Assembly: GCF_019443965.1 (NCBI RefSeq)
Contig: NZ_CP040814.1
Span: 310,001 to 374,000, forward strand
Length of the DNA: 64,000 nt
Direction: 5' to 3'
Source of the DNA: Salinibacterium sp. M195
GTDB lineage: Bacteria > Actinomycetota > Actinomycetes > Actinomycetales > Microbacteriaceae
Below, in pieces: positions 16,515-25,678 of this stretch. The number at the start of each line of letters is the position of its first letter. Position 1 is the stretch's first letter. Made by a program: the position numbers and the translations under genes. Under the pieces are notes generated by a model, which was not told where the DNA came from, ran no database searches, and saw nothing but the letters and a program-made list of their open reading frames with translations.

Positions 16515-17351
16515 TTAGCGGCGAAGCTCCAGGGTGCAGCACTTCACACCGCCGCCACCGAGCAGCAGCTCGGAGAGGTCGACGCCGATGGGGTTGTAGC
16601 CGCGCTCTGCGAGCTGACGCTCGAAGTCTTTAGCGCGGGAAGCGATGACCACGTTGTAGCCGTCGCTGTAGGAGTTGAGTCCGAGCACTGCCGCATCCTC
16701 TTCAGTTGCGAGGATGGCGTCGGGATACAGCGCACGGAGTTTTTCGAGAGAGGGCTCGTCGAACGCGCTCTCCAAGTAGGCGATGTTGGTCTCATCGAGC
16801 TTCGCGATGGCCGTATCGACGTGGTAGAAACTCGGGTTAATGAGGTTGAGGGAGACAACGTTGCGGCCGGAAATTTCAGCAAGCTCTCGGTGGCTTTCAA
16901 CCGAAGTGCGGAAACCCATGCCGGCAAGGATGTTGTCGCCGACAAGGAGGAAGTCGCCCTCACCCTCATTAACGTTCTCGGGGGAAGCAACTTCGAGGCC
17001 GTTTGCGCCGAACCAGTCCATGTAGGCGGGGCCTTCTGCTTTGCGCTCGTCGTAGGTGAAGAGGGCGCCGTAAGCTTTGCCGTCGATGACGAAGCCACCG
17101 TTTGCGGCGTAAACCATATCTGGCAGGCCGTCGATGGGGTCAATGAGCTCGACGGTGAAACCGAGGTCGATGTACGTGTCGTAGAGCGTTTGCCACTGCT
17201 TGACAGCAAGGCTGGTGTCTGTGGGATCGTTAGGGTTCATCCACGGGTTGATGCTGTACGTAACCGTAAAGAAGTCAGGACGGCACATCAGCACAGTCTT
17301 CGCGGTGGCCTGGCGTGCAGGCGTGGTCGATGCGGTGTCAGTGATCGTCAT
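16515..17351 (-). CDS. ddaH: Dimethylarginine dimethylaminohydrolase-family protein
   Basis: A 278-residue member of the guanidino-group-modifying superfamily, which hydrolyses methylated arginine to citrulline and methylamine, or related guanidines. Visible site residues are D78 in LPDMVYAANGG, the acidic pair in NEGEGDFLL, catalytic H177 in SFYHVDTA and the nucleophile cysteine in GGGGVKCCTLELRR (C271/C272). Proteins of this length in actinobacteria are annotated as DDAH or arginine deiminase-related; substrate is uncertain. ATG 17351 is chosen over 17372. It is divergent from an Lrp/AsnC regulator that probably controls it. It lies near polyamine genes, consistent with arginine-derived nitrogen use. 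Confidence 0.83.
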   Translation of the reverse strand: MTITDTASTTPARQATAKTVLMCRPDFFTVTYSINPWMNPNDPTDTSLAVKQWQTLYDTYIDLGFTVELIDPIDGLPDMVYAANGGFVIDGKAYGALFTYDERKAEGPAYMDWFGANGLEVASPENVNEGEGDFLLVGDNILAGMGFRTSVESHRELAEISGRNVVSLNLINPSFYHVDTAIAKLDETNIAYLESAFDEPSLEKLRALYPDAILATEEDAAVLGLNSYSDGYNVVIASRAKDFERQLAERGYNPIGVDLSELLLGGGGVKCCTLELRR

Positions 17352-17375
17352 AAGCTTTAGTGTTTCACGCACCTA

Positions 17376-17410
17376 TCCGCAATGTCTCCGCAATGTGCGC
17401 ACTAATTGCG
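17376..17410. promoter_or_regulatory. Helically phased repeats between ddaH and Lrp gene
   Basis: TCCGCAATGT occurs twice (17376-17385 and 17387-17396), 11 bp apart, i.e. one helical turn, and an inverted copy ATTGCG follows at 17405-17410. This arrangement is typical of binding by an oligomeric Lrp/AsnC protein, and the region lies between the divergent starts. Confidence 0.55.
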
Positions 17411-17455
17411 CGCAAACACTAGCCACGGCACAATAATCCGCCGTACTCTGGATAA

Positions 17456-17893
17456 ATGGACAAGCTGGACGCAGGAATCATCGACATGCTCCGCCTCAAC
17501 GCCCGTGCAGGCTACGGTGACATCGGAGACGCAGTCGGCCTCTCCGCCTCCGCAATTAAACGTCGCGTCGATCGTCTTGTTGCCACCGGCACCATCCGCG
17601 GGTTCACCGTGCAGGTCGATCCTGCCGTCGACGGCCTGGGCACCGAAGCCTACGTAGAACTATTCTGCCGCGGCAATGTTGCCCCCCACGAGCTCAAGCG
17701 CATCCTGAGCGCCATTCCCGAAGTGGTGGACGCGGGCACCGTCAGCGGGTCGGCCGATGCCGTCGTCCATATGCGCTCACGCGACATCCACTCCCTCGAG
17801 ATCGCCCTCGAACGACTGCGTACCGCCACCAACATCGACAACACTCGCAGTTCGATCGTGCTGTCGAGGCTCATTCACCGTCGTTACGAGTAG
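17456..17893 (+). CDS. Lrp/AsnC-family transcriptional regulator
   Basis: A 145-residue regulator: N-terminal winged helix (about 1-50, DIGDAVGLSASAIKRRVDRLVATGTIRGF) and C-terminal RAM ligand-binding domain (about 65-140, with VDAGTVSGSADAVVHM). Members sense amino acids. The ATG has no ribosome-binding site; TACTCT (17444-17449) lies six bases before it, so the mRNA may be leaderless. It is divergent from ddaH and should control it, and possibly the pot operon 190 bases downstream. Confidence 0.92.
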   Translation: MDKLDAGIIDMLRLNARAGYGDIGDAVGLSASAIKRRVDRLVATGTIRGFTVQVDPAVDGLGTEAYVELFCRGNVAPHELKRILSAIPEVVDAGTVSGSADAVVHMRSRDIHSLEIALERLRTATNIDNTRSSIVLSRLIHRRYE

Positions 17894-18067
17894 CTCGCCG
17901 AGCTGGCCGCAGCGCGCGTTAGCTCGCCATCCCTGCCATTCAGAGGGCGTGCGCGTGAGGATTTGCGCCGTAGTTTTGCCTCTAGACAACGAATTCCGTT
18001 CCGTAACACGAACTTAACAAGGCAAACCGTTGCGCATCGGCACTATTTCCGATTGACTACCCTGACA

Positions 18068-18097
18068 GTCACGAACCAAATCTCGTGACTTCGGAGG
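18068..18097 (+). promoter_or_regulatory. Inverted repeat and ribosome-binding site before potA
   Basis: GTCACGA (18068-18074) and TCGTGAC (18083-18089) are perfect inverted arms around an eight-base loop, three bases before the GGAGGT at 18092-18097. It may be an operator or an mRNA hairpin affecting initiation at GTG 18109. Confidence 0.45.
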
Positions 18098-18108
18098 TGC
18101 GCAACGAC

Positions 18109-19347
18109 GTGACAGTTTCAGCCAAGAACCCAAGCCAAGCAAGCCTTGCAACGGAGCAATCCGCGGCAGCATCCAGCGCGAGCGAGCCCGAGGGCAGCGT
18201 CGTCATCGAGGGTGTGACCAAAAAGTTTGGCGGCGCCATTGCCGTCGACAACATCAGCTTGCATGTGCGCCCCGGAGAGTTCCTCTCCCTCCTCGGTCCC
18301 TCCGGTTGCGGAAAGACCACGACACTGCGCATGCTTGCCGGCTTCGAAGAGCCGACGTCGGGCAGCATCCACATCTCAGGCCAGGATGTTGTGGGAATTC
18401 CGCCCCACAAGCGCAACGTCAATACCGTCTTCCAGGCCTATGCGCTCTTTCCGCACATGAGTGTGGCCGAGAACGTGGCCTACGGACTGCGTCAAAAGGG
18501 CACCCCCAAGTCGGAGGTGCGCGAACGAGTCACCGCGTCACTTGACCTCGTGCAGATGCGTTCCTTCGCCGACCGCAAGCCCACCCAGCTCTCCGGCGGC
18601 CAGCAGCAGCGCATCGCACTCGCCCGCGCACTCATTAACCGTCCTGCGGTTCTCCTCCTTGATGAGCCACTCGGCGCACTTGACCGTCAACTGCGCGAAG
18701 AAATGCAGATCGAGCTGAAGCTGCTTCAATCGCGCCTCGGCATCACCTTCATCTTCGTGACGCACGATCAGGGCGAGGCGCTCTCGATGAGTGACCGCAT
18801 CGCGATCATGCGTAGCGGCCGCATCGAGCAGCTGGATGACGCTGATTCGATTTACGATTCTCCGGCGAGCGCCTATGTTGCCGGCTTCATCGGCCAGCAG
18901 AACTTCATCCCCGGCACAATGACGAGCAGCCCGACCATGATGGACACACCATTCGGTGTAATCAATTCGGTAGCCCCTCACGATGATGTGGCTGCCGGCA
19001 TGGCGGCGCAGGCAGCGGTGCGACCGGAGTCCGTCGTTGTCGCCGCGGCTACGGCATCCACCGGCTCAGCCCCGACGGCGCAAAACCAGATTCCGGGCAC
19101 CGTGATCGGGGTTTCACATCAGGGTGAGACGTTGCAGTTCTTGGTCGATATCGGTCACGAGCAAACGTTGCTTTCACGGGTTCCTCGCCCGAATGCCCCT
19201 CGATTGGCTGTTGGTGACTCCGTGCTGTGCACGTGGGATGCCTCATCCGTTCGACTTTTCCCGAGCGAGCAGGCAAGTCAGGCTTTGGCCGATATTGCTC
19301 GCGCGGTTTCCCATCCAGCCCCGCCCACCAGTTCGATCTCGCTTTAA
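18109..19347 (+). CDS. potA: Spermidine/putrescine-type ABC transporter ATP-binding protein
   Basis: ATPase that powers import of a polyamine-like substrate. Walker [10 protein letters not shown] (from about residue 63), signature LSGGQQQR (about 162) and Walker [12 protein letters not shown] are intact, and the C-terminal third carries the TOBE-like regulatory domain of PotA/FbpC proteins. GTG 18109 follows GGAGGT by eleven bases; an in-frame GTG at 18085 lacks a binding site. The first 25 or so residues before [12 protein letters not shown] are a non-conserved serine/alanine-rich tail. First gene of potA-potD-potB-potC, with amidohydrolase and oxidase genes behind it. Confidence 0.93.
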   Translation: MTVSAKNPSQASLATEQSAAASSASEPEGSVVIEGVTKKFGGAIAVDNISLHVRPGEFLSLLGPSGCGKTTTLRMLAGFEEPTSGSIHISGQDVVGIPPHKRNVNTVFQAYALFPHMSVAENVAYGLRQKGTPKSEVRERVTASLDLVQMRSFADRKPTQLSGGQQQRIALARALINRPAVLLLDEPLGALDRQLREEMQIELKLLQSRLGITFIFVTHDQGEALSMSDRIAIMRSGRIEQLDDADSIYDSPASAYVAGFIGQQNFIPGTMTSSPTMMDTPFGVINSVAPHDDVAAGMAAQAAVRPESVVVAAATASTGSAPTAQNQIPGTVIGVSHQGETLQFLVDIGHEQTLLSRVPRPNAPRLAVGDSVLCTWDASSVRLFPSEQASQALADIARAVSHPAPPTSSISL

Positions 19348-19359
19348 AGGAGCATCCTG

Positions 19360-20541
19360 ATGTCACACGAAAACCCCGTACGGATTCTTGCCTCAACGTC
19401 AGCTACCAAGATCATCAAGGCCGAACTGAACCGTCGCCGCTTTCTTGCCCTTTCGGGAACCGCAGCCGGTGTTGCTTTTCTCGCGGCCTGCAGCCCGCAG
19501 TCTGGCAGCGGATCATCGCCGCAGGCTAGCGGCGGCGCGCTTGAGAGCAACCTCTCGGTCTATAGCTGGGGCGACTATGACGACCCCGATCTGGTAAATG
19601 AGTTCACTGCAGAGCTGGGCCCGGCAGTGACTTTCGACTCCTTCAACTCGAACGAAGAACTCATCTCCAAGCTGGTCGCTGCTCGCGGCACCAGCGGCTA
19701 CGACATCGTCGTTCCGACGGGTCCGTTCATCCCCCAGATGATCGAAAACGAGCTGCTCATCCCGCTCAACCGCGATCTCATCCCGAACATCGAGTTCACC
19801 GACCCGGCTTACCTTGGCCGTGACTGGGACCCGAACAACGAGTACTCCATCTGCAAGGCCTGGGGAACTACTGGTTTCGTCTACGACAAGACCAAGATCA
19901 CTCGCGAGCTCACCTCGTGGGAAGACTTCATCGATGCCGCCCAGAACGAAGCCAGCGGCAAGGTTTCCGTTCTCGACGACCCAGCACCGCTGCTCGGTAT
20001 CTACTACTGGTCACACGGCGTCGACTGGAACACGACGGATGAGGCAGATCTTGCCGCCGCCGAAGAGTTCTTGACCACCCAGCTTGCCCCGCACCTCTCG
20101 GCATTCGATTCCTACCCCGGTGGCGCCGCTATCCCGCAAGCCCAGCAGATGCTCATGCAGTGCTGGAACGGCGACGCCCGCCTCGGCATTATGGAAAGCA
20201 GCGAGCCTGAGCGCTGGCAGTGGGTTCTCGGTTCGCCAGACACTGAGCTCTGGATGGACAACTGGGCTATCGCAGCCGGGGCAACGAACCCTGAAGCGGC
20301 TCACGCCTTTATCAACTACGTGCTCACCCCCGAAGCTGCTCTTCGCCAGCTCGACTACACCGGCTACCAGACCGGAACGTCAGGCATTGAAGATGCTGCG
20401 CGCGGTGAGGGCCTCGAGATGCTCGACCTCATTTTCTTCGATGACGAGACTGTCAAGACGATGCACACCCAGACCCTCAGCGAAGCACAGCAGCGCATCG
20501 TGGAGATTTGGGACAAGACCAAGGTTGCTGCTGGCGCCTAG
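19360..20541 (+). CDS. potD: Polyamine-type periplasmic-binding lipoprotein
   Basis: Substrate-binding protein of the transporter, 393 residues. It has a twin-arginine motif (NRRRFLALSG, about 24-33) followed by a hydrophobic segment and lipobox LAAC with Cys44, so it is probably a Tat-exported lipoprotein. The mature part is PotD-like: NLSVYSWGDYDDPDLVNEF at the start, SGYDIVVPTG, and near the end MDNWAIAAGATNPEAAHAFINYVL. AAAGGAG (19347-19352) precedes the ATG. Specificity for putrescine, spermidine or another amine cannot be read directly. Confidence 0.93.
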   Translation: MSHENPVRILASTSATKIIKAELNRRRFLALSGTAAGVAFLAACSPQSGSGSSPQASGGALESNLSVYSWGDYDDPDLVNEFTAELGPAVTFDSFNSNEELISKLVAARGTSGYDIVVPTGPFIPQMIENELLIPLNRDLIPNIEFTDPAYLGRDWDPNNEYSICKAWGTTGFVYDKTKITRELTSWEDFIDAAQNEASGKVSVLDDPAPLLGIYYWSHGVDWNTTDEADLAAAEEFLTTQLAPHLSAFDSYPGGAAIPQAQQMLMQCWNGDARLGIMESSEPERWQWVLGSPDTELWMDNWAIAAGATNPEAAHAFINYVLTPEAALRQLDYTGYQTGTSGIEDAARGEGLEMLDLIFFDDETVKTMHTQTLSEAQQRIVEIWDKTKVAAGA

Positions 20542-20568
20542 TCGCTGCAGCTAATCGAGAATCTCACT

Positions 20569-21519
20569 ATGACAACTCACGTTGACGACCGAACGGCCTC
20601 CGCGCCGCACGCTCCGCCCAAACGCCGTCGCCGGCTGAAGCTGCCCAGCTTCGCGCTCGCTATTCCGGCGTGGGCGTGGCTGTTTGCGTTCTTCGTGGCA
20701 CCCGTTGCTCTCGTAGTGTGGTTCAGCTTTGGGTACAAGCCGGGCATTTTCGGAACGCACGCCAACGATGTGTTGTCGTTGGACCGTTACGCGGAAGCTC
20801 TCTCTCCGACGTTCTTTGCGACGTTCCAAAACACGCTCTGGGTGGGGGTGGTCGGAACACTCATCTGTCTGGCCATCTCCGTTCCCTTTGCGTACTGGCT
20901 CGCGTTCAAAGCGCCGGTATCGCGCCGTGGCATTCTTCTGGCAATGGTCATGATCCCGTTCTGGACGAACTTCCTCGTTCGCACGATCGGCTGGCAGATC
21001 ATCCTGGCGCCGAGCGGCATCCTTTCGGAGGCGCTTCAGTCAATCGGTGCTCTCGACGAACCGCTGGAGATTCTGTTCACCCGCACGGCAGTGCTGATCG
21101 GTGTGGTGTACAACTACCTCCCCCTCATGATCCTGCCCATGTTTGTGGCATTCGACCGCGTGTCTCTCCCCATGCGAGAAGCCAGCAAAGACCTCGGCGC
21201 CGGCCGCTGGTCGACTCTCTTCAACGTGACATTGCCGCTGGCAAAGCCCGGCATCGTCGTCGGTATATTGCTCGTTTACATCCCGCTCATGGGTGACTAC
21301 ATCACCGCAACCGTGCTCGGCGGAGCCAAGGGAAACATGGCGGGCCAGATGGTCGCTAACCAGTTCCAGACCGCTCAAAACTGGGCTCTCGGTTCAGCAA
21401 TGGCTGTTGTTCTCGTGCTGACAATCCTCACTACCGTGGCAATTGCCGCCCTCGTCTCGTGGCTCGCAACGTGGCCAAGACGCGCCAACCAGCGACTCGT
21501 GTTGGGAGACAAGTCATGA
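20569..21519 (+). CDS. potB: Polyamine-type ABC transporter permease B
   Basis: A 316-residue inner-membrane permease with six helices. The binding-protein-dependent transport signature appears as EASKDLGAGRWSTLFNVTLPLAKPGI, where it would dock to PotA. The N-terminal 25 residues are polar and basic. The stop overlaps the start of potC (ATGA at 21516-21519). Confidence 0.93.
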   Translation: MTTHVDDRTASAPHAPPKRRRRLKLPSFALAIPAWAWLFAFFVAPVALVVWFSFGYKPGIFGTHANDVLSLDRYAEALSPTFFATFQNTLWVGVVGTLICLAISVPFAYWLAFKAPVSRRGILLAMVMIPFWTNFLVRTIGWQIILAPSGILSEALQSIGALDEPLEILFTRTAVLIGVVYNYLPLMILPMFVAFDRVSLPMREASKDLGAGRWSTLFNVTLPLAKPGIVVGILLVYIPLMGDYITATVLGGAKGNMAGQMVANQFQTAQNWALGSAMAVVLVLTILTTVAIAALVSWLATWPRRANQRLVLGDKS

Positions 21520-22358
21520 CCCGTCTAACCCTCGCCGATATCTCACTCAAAGTGTGGGCTGTCATCGTCTTCATCTTCCTGTTCTTGCCGATCGCGATCA
21601 TCATCGTCTACTCGTTCAACGAGGGGCGACTTCTCGTCTCCTGGAACGAGTTCGGTTTCGGCTCATTTGCCGCGATCGTTACTAAGCCGGCAATTACGGA
21701 TGCTGTCTTAGTGTCGATTCAGACCGGTTTCATTGCGGCACTGATTGCGACCGCGCTGGGAACCATGGCCGGAGTCGCTCTTGCGCGCCGCGCCGGCAAG
21801 TGGGCTCCGTGGTTTCTGATTCTGCTCATTCTCGTGACGGTTACCCCAGAAATCGTGGATGCTGTTTCGCTGCTGCCCTGGATGGTGTTCCTCGGGCAAG
21901 ATCTTGGCCTGAGCATTTTCGATGACGGAATTGTGCGCCTCGTCGTGGGTCACTCCCTCTTCTCGACCGCCGTCGTCGCCTACATTGTCCGTTCGCGCCT
22001 CGTCGGTATAGACGAGAGCTTGGAGGAGGCCGCTGCTGACCTCTACGCTCCCCCGTTCAAGCGCTTCACGCAGATCACGCTTCCTCTCGTCATGCCTGCC
22101 GTGCTTGCGGGTGGACTGCTCGCGTTTACGCTGAGCCTCGACAACACGATTGTTTCGGCATTCGTGCAAGTCTCAGGAGCAACCCCGTGGCCGGTGTATG
22201 TGCTGAGTGCTGTTCGCACGGGCCTCCGGCCGGAAATTGCCGCGGTCTCCACGATCATGCTGCTGCTCACGCTCGTTGCTCTCGGATTGGTGGCGTATGT
22301 CTTGCGTCGGGCTGGCGATTCCGCCACTGACATCGCCAAGACTGTCGGTGGCGGCTAG
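21516..22358 (+). CDS. potC: Polyamine-type ABC transporter permease C
   Basis: A 280-residue six-helix permease; the ATPase-docking loop is EEAAADLYAPPFKRFTQITLPLVMPAV. The frame is open from 21459, but ATG 21516 overlaps the potB stop in the usual ATGA manner and places the first helix (VWAVIVFIFLFLPIAIII) correctly. It completes the four-gene transporter. Confidence 0.93.
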   Translation: MTRLTLADISLKVWAVIVFIFLFLPIAIIIVYSFNEGRLLVSWNEFGFGSFAAIVTKPAITDAVLVSIQTGFIAALIATALGTMAGVALARRAGKWAPWFLILLILVTVTPEIVDAVSLLPWMVFLGQDLGLSIFDDGIVRLVVGHSLFSTAVVAYIVRSRLVGIDESLEEAAADLYAPPFKRFTQITLPLVMPAVLAGGLLAFTLSLDNTIVSAFVQVSGATPWPVYVLSAVRTGLRPEIAAVSTIMLLLTLVALGLVAYVLRRAGDSATDIAKTVGGG

Positions 22359-22450
22359 GCGGCAGCCGAGCCTGTCCGCTCGCGGCCGATCAGAAGAGTC
22401 TCGCAAGACCATCTGCCGCATTTCGAACGAACAAGAAGGTGCACGAAGCC

Positions 22451-24136
22451 ATGACGTTTGCTGACCTCGTCTTTGCCGGTGGAGCAGTTTTCACCGCGAC
22501 CGGTGCCGAACCGCGCCCCGGAAGTGTCGCTGTGCGCGGCGGACGCATCGTTGCCGTGAGTAGCGATGCCGGAGCTGCCGTCGATACCGGAGCTGCCGAC
22601 ATCCAGTCGATGATTGGCCCCAACACCGAGGTCATCGACCTCGGTGGCAAGTTGTTGATCCCCGGATTTCAGGATGCCCATGTGCACGCTGTCTGGGGAG
22701 GTCTCGACCTCATCCGCTGTGACCTCTCGCAAGACTCGACTCGCGACGAGTACCTGACCCGCATTCGCGACTACGCGGCGGCGAACCCTGAGCTCGACTG
22801 GATTCTGGGCGGCGGCTGGAACATGTCTGCCTTCCCGGGAGGCACACCAACGGCATCCGATCTGGATCTTGCTGTTGCCGACCGCCCCGCGTTCATCCCG
22901 AACCGCGACGGCCATGGTGCCTGGGTGAACTCGCGCGCGCTCGAGCTTGCCGGCATCACCGCCGAGACGCCCGACCCCGCCGATGGCCGCATTGAGCGCG
23001 ATGCCGCAGGTAACGCCACCGGCACCTTGCACGAGGGAGCAATGTCTCTCGTGAACGCGCTGCTGCCCGAGACTTCGCCCGAAGATTATGCTCGGGCCCT
23101 GACGATCGGCCAGGCGTATCTGCACTCTCTCGGCATCACCGCCTGGCAGGACGCCATCCTCGGTGGTTATGGCGATGCCGGCGACGCCACCCCCGCCTAC
23201 ATGGCGGCCGCAGCATCCGGAGCGCTGACCGCTCGCGTCGTTGGCGCACTCTGGTGGGATCGCACCCGCGGCCCCGAGCAGATTCCCGAACTCGTTCTGC
23301 GGCGCAAGAACAATGCCGCCGGGCGCTTTGCTGCGACGAGCGTGAAGATCATGCAAGACGGGGTTGCCGAAAACTTCACGGCGGCGATGCTCGAGCCCTA
23401 TCTCGATGGTTGTGGTCATCACACCGACAACTCGGGAATCTCTTTTGTCGATGCGGCGCAGCTCATCTCCAACGTCACCGAACTCGACGCCCTCGGCTTT
23501 CAGGTGCACTTTCACGCCATCGGCGACCGTGCCGTTCGGGAATGCCTCGACGCGGTCGAAGCGGCGCGAGCGATCAACGGGCCCAACGACAACCGTCACC
23601 ACATCGCTCACCTGCAGGTGGTGCATCCGGATGACATCCACCGCTTCGCTGAGTTGGGCGTAACAGCCAACATGCAGTCCTATTGGGCTGCGCTCGAGCC
23701 GCAGATGGTCGACCTGACGCTGCCTTTCTTGGGTGACCCGCGCAGCTCGTGGCAGTATCCGTGGGCCGACCTGCACCGGGCCGGAACGCATTTGGCGTCG
23801 GGCAGTGACTGGTCGGTGTCGAGCCCTGACCCGATGGCAGCTATCCACGTTGCGGTCAACCGCATTGCGGCTCCTGGCCATGAGGAGGGCACCTATGACG
23901 CGTTCTTGCCGGAGCAAAGTCTCGACCTGCTCACCGCGATGACCTCGTACACCGCGGGCAGCGCCTTCACTAATCATCTCGATGAAACGGGCACAATCGA
24001 GGTGGGCAAACTCGCCGACCTCGTCGTGCTCGATCGCAATCCCTTCGCCGGGCCTGCAGACCAGATCGGCCTTACCAGCACCGAACAGACCTTCGTCGAA
24101 GGCGAACGCGTGTATCGCGCGCCCGCCCAACCATAA
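22451..24136 (+). CDS. Amidohydrolase (YtcJ/Amidohydro_3 type)
   Basis: A 561-residue metal-dependent hydrolase. The N-terminal beta-sandwich precedes PGFQDAHVHAVWGG, whose H77-x-H79 should bind metal; further ligands are expected in QVHFHAIGDRAV and HIAHLQVVHP, and the catalytic aspartate in ASGSDWSV. The C-terminus returns to the sandwich with TGTIEVGKLADLVVLDRNPF. Relatives cleave N-substituted formamides or other amides. ATG 22451 is used; GTG 22439 is possible. Lying between potC and an amine oxidase, it may act on an acylated or cyclic amine intermediate (inference). Confidence 0.87.
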   Translation: MTFADLVFAGGAVFTATGAEPRPGSVAVRGGRIVAVSSDAGAAVDTGAADIQSMIGPNTEVIDLGGKLLIPGFQDAHVHAVWGGLDLIRCDLSQDSTRDEYLTRIRDYAAANPELDWILGGGWNMSAFPGGTPTASDLDLAVADRPAFIPNRDGHGAWVNSRALELAGITAETPDPADGRIERDAAGNATGTLHEGAMSLVNALLPETSPEDYARALTIGQAYLHSLGITAWQDAILGGYGDAGDATPAYMAAAASGALTARVVGALWWDRTRGPEQIPELVLRRKNNAAGRFAATSVKIMQDGVAENFTAAMLEPYLDGCGHHTDNSGISFVDAAQLISNVTELDALGFQVHFHAIGDRAVRECLDAVEAARAINGPNDNRHHIAHLQVVHPDDIHRFAELGVTANMQSYWAALEPQMVDLTLPFLGDPRSSWQYPWADLHRAGTHLASGSDWSVSSPDPMAAIHVAVNRIAAPGHEEGTYDAFLPEQSLDLLTAMTSYTAGSAFTNHLDETGTIEVGKLADLVVLDRNPFAGPADQIGLTSTEQTFVEGERVYRAPAQP

Positions 24137-24169
24137 AGCTCGCCACCAGGCGAGAGAGGAAAGTGCCCC

Positions 24170-25597
24170 ATGGGCAAGATAGTGTTCGAAAGAAACGCCC
24201 CAGCGGCATCCGTGATCAGCCACTCCCTTGAGGGTTCGATGCACAAGCCGTTCTGGATCGATGACGTGAAGGATGCCGCGGAGTTCGCGGCTCTGCGAGG
24301 CGACGTGACCGCCGACCTCGCCATTGTCGGAGGAGGATATCTCGGCCTCTGGACTGCGGTTCTCGCCAAGCAGCGCAACCCTGATGCTCGCGTCGTGCTG
24401 CTTGAAGCCCGCGAACTTGGCTGGGCCGCGTCAGGCCGCAATGGTGGTTTCTGTGAAGCCAGCCTCACTCACGGTGAAGAGAACGGTCTCTCCCGCTGGC
24501 CGACAGAGTACGAACAGCTTGATCGTCTTGGCCTGCAGAATCTTGACGACATCGAGGCCAGCGTCACGTCGCTCGGGCTCGACTGCGACTTTGAACGAAC
24601 GGGTTCGCTTGATCTGGCGATCGAGGAGCACGAGATCGCCTGGTTGAAAGAAGCAGCAACCGACGAAGACACCGTCTTTCTCGACGAGGCGGCCATTCGA
24701 GCCCAGGTGAATTCCCCCACCTATCTTGCCGGTGTCTGGAACAAACGAATTAACGCGCTCATCCACCCCGCCAAGCTCGTGCGCGAGTTGGCACGAGTCG
24801 CGAGCGAACTCGGGGTGGAGATCTTTGAGAACTCACCGGTGCGTCAGGTCGAGACATCCGGTGGTCCAACGGATGCCGCGGTACTTCACAGCCGTAAAGG
24901 GACTGTTCGTGCGACCAGGGTTGCGCTCGCGACGAATGTCTTTCCTTCGTTGCTGAAGCGGGCGCGCCTGCAGACGGTTCCCGTGTATGACTATGTGCTC
25001 ATGACGGAACCCTTGAGCCCCGCCCAACTCGCGTCGATTGGGTGGTCGAACCGTCAGGGTCTTGCCGATATGGCGAACCAGTTTCACTATTACCGCTTGA
25101 GCGCCGATAACCGTATTCTCTTCGGTGGTTACGACGCGATTTATCACTTCGGTGGCAAGGTGCGCGACAAGTATGAGAACCGTCCCGAGAGTTTCGAGCG
25201 GTTGGCGAGTCACTTCTTTACGACCTTCCCGCAACTGGAGGGGCTGAAGTTCAGCCACCGTTGGGCCGGTGCGATCGATGCTTCGACACAGTTCAGTGCG
25301 TTCTTTGGCACGGCTCGTAATGGTCGAGTGGCGTACTCGGCGGGTTTCACGGGTTTGGGTGTTGGCGCGACTCGGTTTGCCGCGCAAGTGATGCTCGACA
25401 AGCTTGACGGTCTCACGACGGAGCGCACCGAGTTGGAGATGGTGAAGAAGATGCCGTTGCCGTTCCCTCCGGAGCCGATTGCGTCGATGGGGGTCAACGC
25501 AACGCGCTGGTCGCTCAATAGGGCTGACCACAATCAGGGTCGCCGAAACCTGATTCTCAAGACGTTGGATGCTTTGGGTCTCGGTTTCGATTCCTAG
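24170..25597 (+). CDS. FAD-dependent amine oxidase (PuuB/DAO family)
   Basis: A 475-residue oxidoreductase of the glycine-oxidase/D-amino-acid-oxidase superfamily. The FAD-binding motif is DLAIVGGGYLGLWTA (G54, G56, G59), followed by VVLLEARELGWAASGRNGGF, and a late GFTGLGVGATRFAAQ segment closes the FAD site. It resembles gamma-glutamylputrescine oxidases and other amine dehydrogenases found next to polyamine transporters. GAGAGGAAAG lies before the ATG. No gamma-glutamylputrescine synthetase gene is adjacent, so the substrate may be a free or differently modified amine. Confidence 0.87.
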   Translation: MGKIVFERNAPAASVISHSLEGSMHKPFWIDDVKDAAEFAALRGDVTADLAIVGGGYLGLWTAVLAKQRNPDARVVLLEARELGWAASGRNGGFCEASLTHGEENGLSRWPTEYEQLDRLGLQNLDDIEASVTSLGLDCDFERTGSLDLAIEEHEIAWLKEAATDEDTVFLDEAAIRAQVNSPTYLAGVWNKRINALIHPAKLVRELARVASELGVEIFENSPVRQVETSGGPTDAAVLHSRKGTVRATRVALATNVFPSLLKRARLQTVPVYDYVLMTEPLSPAQLASIGWSNRQGLADMANQFHYYRLSADNRILFGGYDAIYHFGGKVRDKYENRPESFERLASHFFTTFPQLEGLKFSHRWAGAIDASTQFSAFFGTARNGRVAYSAGFTGLGVGATRFAAQVMLDKLDGLTTERTELEMVKKMPLPFPPEPIASMGVNATRWSLNRADHNQGRRNLILKTLDALGLGFDS

Positions 25598-25630
25598 CTC
25601 TTCTTCGGTCGCGCCGGGAGGCTGAGAGTA

Positions 25631-25672
25631 AACTGTAATAACTTGCACACAACTGTGCAAGTTATTACAGTT
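25631..25672. promoter_or_regulatory. 42-bp palindromic operator over the TetR promoter
   Basis: Perfect inverted repeat of 19-bp arms (AACTGTAATAACTTGCACA, spacer CAAC, and its complement). TTGCAC (25644-25649) and TACAGT (25666-25671), 16 bases apart, can serve as -35 and -10, so the palindrome covers the promoter. The predicted start of transcription is at about 25678, at the ATG of the TetR gene. Confidence 0.8.
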
Positions 25673-25678
25673 GAAGGA

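Noticed and set aside
22355..24244. Long minus-strand open frame of 629 residues
   Set aside because: It lies antisense to the amidohydrolase gene, which has clear catalytic motifs; the antisense product is arginine/histidine/glycine-rich with no domain, as expected for the mirror of a GC-rich gene.
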